Shown here piece by piece: positions 60,910 to 64,000 of a stretch of 64,000 nt of DNA; within the stretch, counting starts at the first letter, position 1, and each line of letters begins with the position of its first letter. The DNA comes from Pseudomonas sp. GD04019. GTDB lineage: Bacteria > Pseudomonadota > Gammaproteobacteria > Pseudomonadales > Pseudomonadaceae. The stretch covers positions 248,001 to 312,000 of the forward strand of contig NZ_JAOEEA010000004.1 of NCBI RefSeq assembly GCF_029837695.1, read 5' to 3'. Under the pieces are notes generated by a model that was not told the DNA's origin, did no database searches, and was given only the letters and a program-made list of their open reading frames with translations. A program made the position numbers and the translations under genes.

Positions 60910-62003
60910 TGGCTGATTCCCTGCAGTACCAGGCTGGCATTGTTGCCGCCAAAGCCGAAGAAGTTGGCCAGCAGCAGAGCGTCTGGCGCGATCATCGTCG
61001 GCTCGGTGGGCAGCGGCAGCAGCGCCTCGCCGGCATAGTCCAGCGCTGGTAGTGCACCCTGGCGCAGGGCGGCGAGCAACAGCAGGGTTTCACTCACGCC
61101 GCAAGCGCCGAGGGTGTGGCCGAGCCAGGGCTTGAGCACGGCCAGCGGCGGCAGCGCTTCAGGGTAGAGCAGGCGCATGCCGGCGCTCTCGGCCAGGTCG
61201 TTGGCGCCGGTGGCGGTGCCGTGCAATTTGGCCAGGCCGATCTGCCCGGCCCTGACGCCGGCCGTCTCTAGCGCGCGCCGCATCACCCAGTCGATATGGC
61301 TGCCGTCCTCGCGGGTAGTGGTCAGGCTGCTGGTGTCGCAGGCGCTGAAGCCGCCAAGCAGCTTCGCCAGTAGCGCAGGGCCGGGTTCGCGGCCGAGCAG
61401 CGTGGCGCAGTAGCATTCGCCCAGCACCAGGCCGTCGCGCTCGGGATGGAAGGGCCGATAGGCGCCGCTAGGGCTGGTCAGGTCGAGGGCGCCGAAGCCC
61501 TGTTGGGCGATGGCGCTGGGCGTCTCGAAGGCCAGCACCAGTACTTGTTTGTAGTCACCGCTGGCGAGCAGGCGCGCGCCATACAGCAGGCCATTGGCGG
61601 CGCTGGTGCAGGCGGTGTTGAGGGTGAAGGCTTCCAGGAATCCGTGGCGCAGGCGCAGCCGCTCGGCCATCAGGTCCAGCGGCGTGGAGTGCTCGAAGCG
61701 AAAGCCGCCTTCTTCGGCAACCCGCGTCTCCAGTTCGGTGATATCCAGCGCGGTGCTGGCGACGATCAGCAGGCAGTCGCCGGCCGGCGTATCGCCCAGG
61801 GTCTCGCCCAGCAGGCGGTCCAGGCGCGCATCCAGTGTCTCGTCATTGGCGACAGCGAAATAGGGGCGCGGTTGCTGCAGTTCGTGCAGCTGGAAGGGCG
61901 TCGGCTGCGGTCGGCGGTCGGCCAGCAGGTTGCTCGCGGCATCAAACAGGTCGGTGCCCAGGGCGCTGTGCAGGGCGCCGCGCTGCAGGTAGACCGGGGT
62001 CAT
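60906..62003 (-). CDS. FabF-like beta-ketoacyl-ACP synthase (365 aa)
   Basis: A KAS I/II-fold condensing enzyme with the full triad: C132 in LNTACTSAANGL, H261 in KLHGTATGANDLAE, and H296 in WLGHTLGACGVSE, the Cys-His-His of FabF/FabB. It is ~50 residues shorter than FabF, mainly at the N-terminus. It overlaps both the ACP gene upstream and the half-length ketosynthase downstream by 4 bp. Together they form a small synthase set. Confidence 0.85.
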   Translation of the reverse strand: MTPVYLQRGALHSALGTDLFDAASNLLADRRPQPTPFQLHELQQPRPYFAVANDETLDARLDRLLGETLGDTPAGDCLLIVASTALDITELETRVAEEGGFRFEHSTPLDLMAERLRLRHGFLEAFTLNTACTSAANGLLYGARLLASGDYKQVLVLAFETPSAIAQQGFGALDLTSPSGAYRPFHPERDGLVLGECYCATLLGREPGPALLAKLLGGFSACDTSSLTTTREDGSHIDWVMRRALETAGVRAGQIGLAKLHGTATGANDLAESAGMRLLYPEALPPLAVLKPWLGHTLGACGVSETLLLLAALRQGALPALDYAGEALLPLPTEPTMIAPDALLLANFFGFGGNNASLVLQGISQ

Positions 62004-62263
62004 CGCTGGCTGCGGATAAAGGCGGCGATATCGGCGATGCTGGCGAGGATCTTGCGCCCGTCCTTGGCGCCCTCGATGCGCACGCCGTAGTGCTGCTGCA
62101 GGGCCAGCGACACCTGCAGGGCGTCCAGGCTGTCCATCTGCACGCGGCTCTTGGCGCCGAACAGCGGCTCATCGTCGGCGATGCTCTGCCAGTCGATGTC
62201 GTCTTCCTTGTCGCACTCACGAATCAGCAGTTGCTTGAGTTGTTGTTCTAGTCGTTCGTCCAT
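62000..62263 (-). CDS. Acyl carrier protein (87 aa)
   Basis: A small acidic helical protein with the phosphopantetheine serine S45 in the motif QMDSLDALQVSLAL. The N-terminal helix (LEQQLKQLLIRECDKEDDIDWQSI) and the remainder fit an ACP. Length 87 is slightly above the FabA-type ACP (~78). The start at 62263 lies within the end of the ABC permease (16-bp overlap), and the stop overlaps the ketosynthase by 4 bp. This is probably a dedicated carrier for the cluster. Confidence 0.87.
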   Translation of the reverse strand: MDERLEQQLKQLLIRECDKEDDIDWQSIADDEPLFGAKSRVQMDSLDALQVSLALQQHYGVRIEGAKDGRKILASIADIAAFIRSQR

Positions 62264-63432
62264 TGCGTTTGCTGCACTCGTCTGCGGAACAGAAGCCAGC
62301 CACCGCCGCCCAGCAGGGCAGCCATCAGCAGCAGGCGGAAACAGTAGGGGGCGACGTCGGCGAGCGAACCCTGGCCCACCAGCAGGGTGAGGAAGGCGTC
62401 CAACGCCCAGCTCATTGGCGAGACCTCGGCCAGCTGGCCCATGGCCGCCGGCATCACGCTCTTCGGCACCATGATGCCGCCCAGTGCGGCGAGGATGATA
62501 TTGATCCCGCCGCCGAGCAACAACGCCTGCTCGGCGCTGCGCGCTAGCGCCGCCAGGAGTAGGCCGAGGCCGCAGGTGGCCAGGCTCAGGCTGATGGCGA
62601 GCAGCACATAGCCCGCCGGGCTGCCAGGCAGGGACAGACCCTGCAGGCCGAGCAGCGGCAGGCCGTGCACGCCGATGCTCAGCAATAGGGCGAACTGCAC
62701 CAGGTTGATGGCGAAGTAGGGCAGCAGCTTGCTCAGGGCCAGAGTGGCCAGGCTGAGGTCGAGGGCACGGAAGCGCAGCAGCGCGCCTCTCTGCTGCTCG
62801 CGCTGGAAGCCGCCGGCCATCGGCAGGGCGACGAAGAACATGCCGAAGATCAGCCAGGCCGGCACGCTCAGCTGGCTGGCGTTGGCGCGGCCGCTGAGGT
62901 CGCCGCTGGCCAGCAGCTCGTGTTCCTCGATCTGGCTCTGGGTGCGTTGCTGCACCAGGGCCAGGCGTTCGGCCAGCGGCAGGCTGGCGTCTAGGTCGCC
63001 ACTGTCTTCGAGGAAGGCGAGCAGTCGGGTCTGCGCCAGGGCGATGCGCACGGCGCCACGCAGGTGCTGGCGCGACAGCTTGTCCAGTTGCGGTGGGAAG
63101 CTCAGGGCCAGGCCCTGGCGCTCGTCGTCCAGCAGGGTCTCGCTGAAGTCGGCGGGCAGGCTGATCCTGGCGCTGCGTGCATCGCCCTGCGGCAGCAGTT
63201 CGCTGCCGGGCAGCTGGGCTTGCAGGGCTGCTCGGAACACTTCCTCGTAGGCACTGGCCTGCGGCGCTTCCAGCACCAGGCGCAGCGCCGGCGGCTTGTC
63301 CTGCAGGTAGTTGGACATGGCGCCGGCCATCAGCACCAGGAACAGGGTCGGCATGATGAACAGCACGGCCAATGCATGCGGGTCGCGCAGTATCAGCAGG
63401 AATTCCTTGCGCACCAGGGCCCGCAGTCTCAT
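62248..63432 (-). CDS. ABC-2 type permease (394 aa)
   Basis: An ABC-2 family membrane subunit: TM1 (~18-40, ALAVLFIMPTLFLVLMAGAM), a large soluble loop (~45-190), then five TMs beginning near WLIFGMFFVALPMAGGF. The order and size match exporters of DrrB/YhhJ type. Its ATG overlaps the ATPase gene by 4 bp, and it overlaps the ACP by 16 bp. It would export the product of the ketosynthase/ACP set. The open frame upstream of 63432 overlaps the ATPase and is not used. Confidence 0.87.
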   Translation of the reverse strand: MRLRALVRKEFLLILRDPHALAVLFIMPTLFLVLMAGAMSNYLQDKPPALRLVLEAPQASAYEEVFRAALQAQLPGSELLPQGDARSARISLPADFSETLLDDERQGLALSFPPQLDKLSRQHLRGAVRIALAQTRLLAFLEDSGDLDASLPLAERLALVQQRTQSQIEEHELLASGDLSGRANASQLSVPAWLIFGMFFVALPMAGGFQREQQRGALLRFRALDLSLATLALSKLLPYFAINLVQFALLLSIGVHGLPLLGLQGLSLPGSPAGYVLLAISLSLATCGLGLLLAALARSAEQALLLGGGINIILAALGGIMVPKSVMPAAMGQLAEVSPMSWALDAFLTLLVGQGSLADVAPYCFRLLLMAALLGGGGWLLFRRRVQQTQWTND

Positions 63433-64000
63433 AGGCGGCCTCCGTTGAGGCGCAGGTAGAGCTGCTCCAGCGAGGGTCGGCCGAAGCGCAGCAGATGCGG
63501 CAGCTCGGGGCGCTCGGCGAGGAAGCGGGTGATCTCCAGCAGCTGCGGGCCATCCAGCGCGGCGATGCGCAGGCCGCCTGGCAGTGCTTCGGCGTCCAGA
63601 TGCAGTTTGCTCAGCAGGTCGCGCAGGCCGGCGGGCTCTTCGTTCTGCCACTCCAACAGCAGGCCGTGGCCGTCGCCGAGCAACTGGCGGCTGTCCAGGT
63701 CCAGGCGCACGCGGCCCTCGTGGAGCAGGACGATGCGCTGGGCCACGCGCTCGATTTCGTCGAGGTAGTGGCTGGTGTAGATCACCGCGTGGCCTTCGCT
63801 GGTCAGGCGCTCGACGGCGCCCAGCAGCAGTTGGCGGCTGGCGGCGTCGACGCCGACCGTGGCCTCGTCGAACAGGTACAGGCGCGCCGGCTGCAGCAGG
63901 CCGATGGCGAAGTTCAGCCGCCGTTGCTCGCCGCCGGACAGGCGCGCGGCGCGGCGTTGCAGCTTGCCCTCCAGGGCGGTGCTGGCGATGCACAGCTCCA
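63429..64000 (-). CDS. ABC transporter ATPase (5' end missing)
   Basis: The gene runs off the right edge; about 190 C-terminal residues are visible. The signature LSGGEQRRLNFAIGLLQPARLYLFDEATVGVD includes the ABC signature LSGGE and Walker B LYLFDEA, followed by the H-loop IYTSHYLDEIE. Walker A lies outside the window. It is coupled to the ABC-2 permease by a 4-bp overlap, so it is the energy unit of that exporter. Confidence 0.88.
   Translation of the reverse strand, partial: ELCIASTALEGKLQRRAARLSGGEQRRLNFAIGLLQPARLYLFDEATVGVDAASRQLLLGAVERLTSEGHAVIYTSHYLDEIERVAQRIVLLHEGRVRLDLDSRQLLGDGHGLLLEWQNEEPAGLRDLLSKLHLDAEALPGGLRIAALDGPQLLEITRFLAERPELPHLLRFGRPSLEQLYLRLNGGRL

Overview
The window is GC-rich, densely coded gamma-proteobacterial chromosome, almost certainly from a Pseudomonas of the aeruginosa/alcaligenes/mendocina side of the genus. 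The basis is gene content and order: a bioB-bioF-bioH-bioC-bioD run followed by a FlgC-like protein, a SprA-like protein and two ~600-residue acyl-CoA dehydrogenases; an estA autotransporter esterase followed by fbp, a DUF924 protein, a small lipoprotein and a lipocalin; and an RsmY-type sRNA with a GacA upstream box beside a LysR gene. No insertion sequence, prophage, tRNA, rRNA or CRISPR array was found. All assignments come from reading the sequence; none was checked by database search.

Layout. 1-10 kb: the end of an alpha/beta hydrolase, a YkgJ-type cysteine-cluster protein, rsmY, a LysR regulator, a YiiM-like MOSC protein, a class I glutamine amidotransferase, a DUF900 hydrolase, a PepSY membrane protein with a coupled 55-residue partner, a DnaQ-type exonuclease coupled to a cNMP/CBS/DUF294 protein, and a nitronate monooxygenase. 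10-20.4 kb: a PstS-like protein, a porin and a chemoreceptor, two orphan solute-binding proteins, and a run on the minus strand (MFS transporter, CapA-like protein, DUF2817 peptidase) headed by a 41-codon M20 amidohydrolase remnant. 20.5-29.5 kb: OsmC, a membrane-anchored ACP-like protein, a LysR regulator, a DUF1329/DUF1302 pair, malate synthase G, a GNAT acetyltransferase and a GcvR-like double-ACT protein.

29.5-30.2 kb is non-coding. It holds three degenerate copies of a repeat with a 231-bp period, carrying seven DnaA-box-like motifs on one strand. 30.2-35.3 kb: rarD, srkA, a modE-modA-modB operon with a textbook ModE operator but no modC, and a ComF-family gene. 35.3-41 kb: the biotin operon behind a BirA-type operator, with a REP-like hairpin array between bioB and bioF, then the FlgC-like and SprA-like genes. 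41-46.4 kb: two acyl-CoA dehydrogenases flanking a diguanylate cyclase; PsrA-type boxes lie on the promoter of the first. 46.5-56.6 kb: a coupled DUF2339/DUF3999 pair, estA, fbp, a DUF924 protein and small envelope proteins.

56.66-64 kb is the most unusual region: two convergent operons that look like one fatty-acid/polyketide-type system. The plus strand carries a DarA-like flavodoxin-fold protein with a membrane anchor, a DarB-like KAS III, a small conserved protein and a BtrH-N domain protein. The minus strand carries an ABC ATPase (cut by the window edge), an ABC-2 permease, an acyl carrier protein, a FabF-like ketosynthase with intact Cys-His-His, and a half-length ketosynthase-like protein without the cysteine. 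The short overlaps between consecutive genes suggest coordinated expression of synthesis, tailoring and export of a lipid- or resorcinol-like product.
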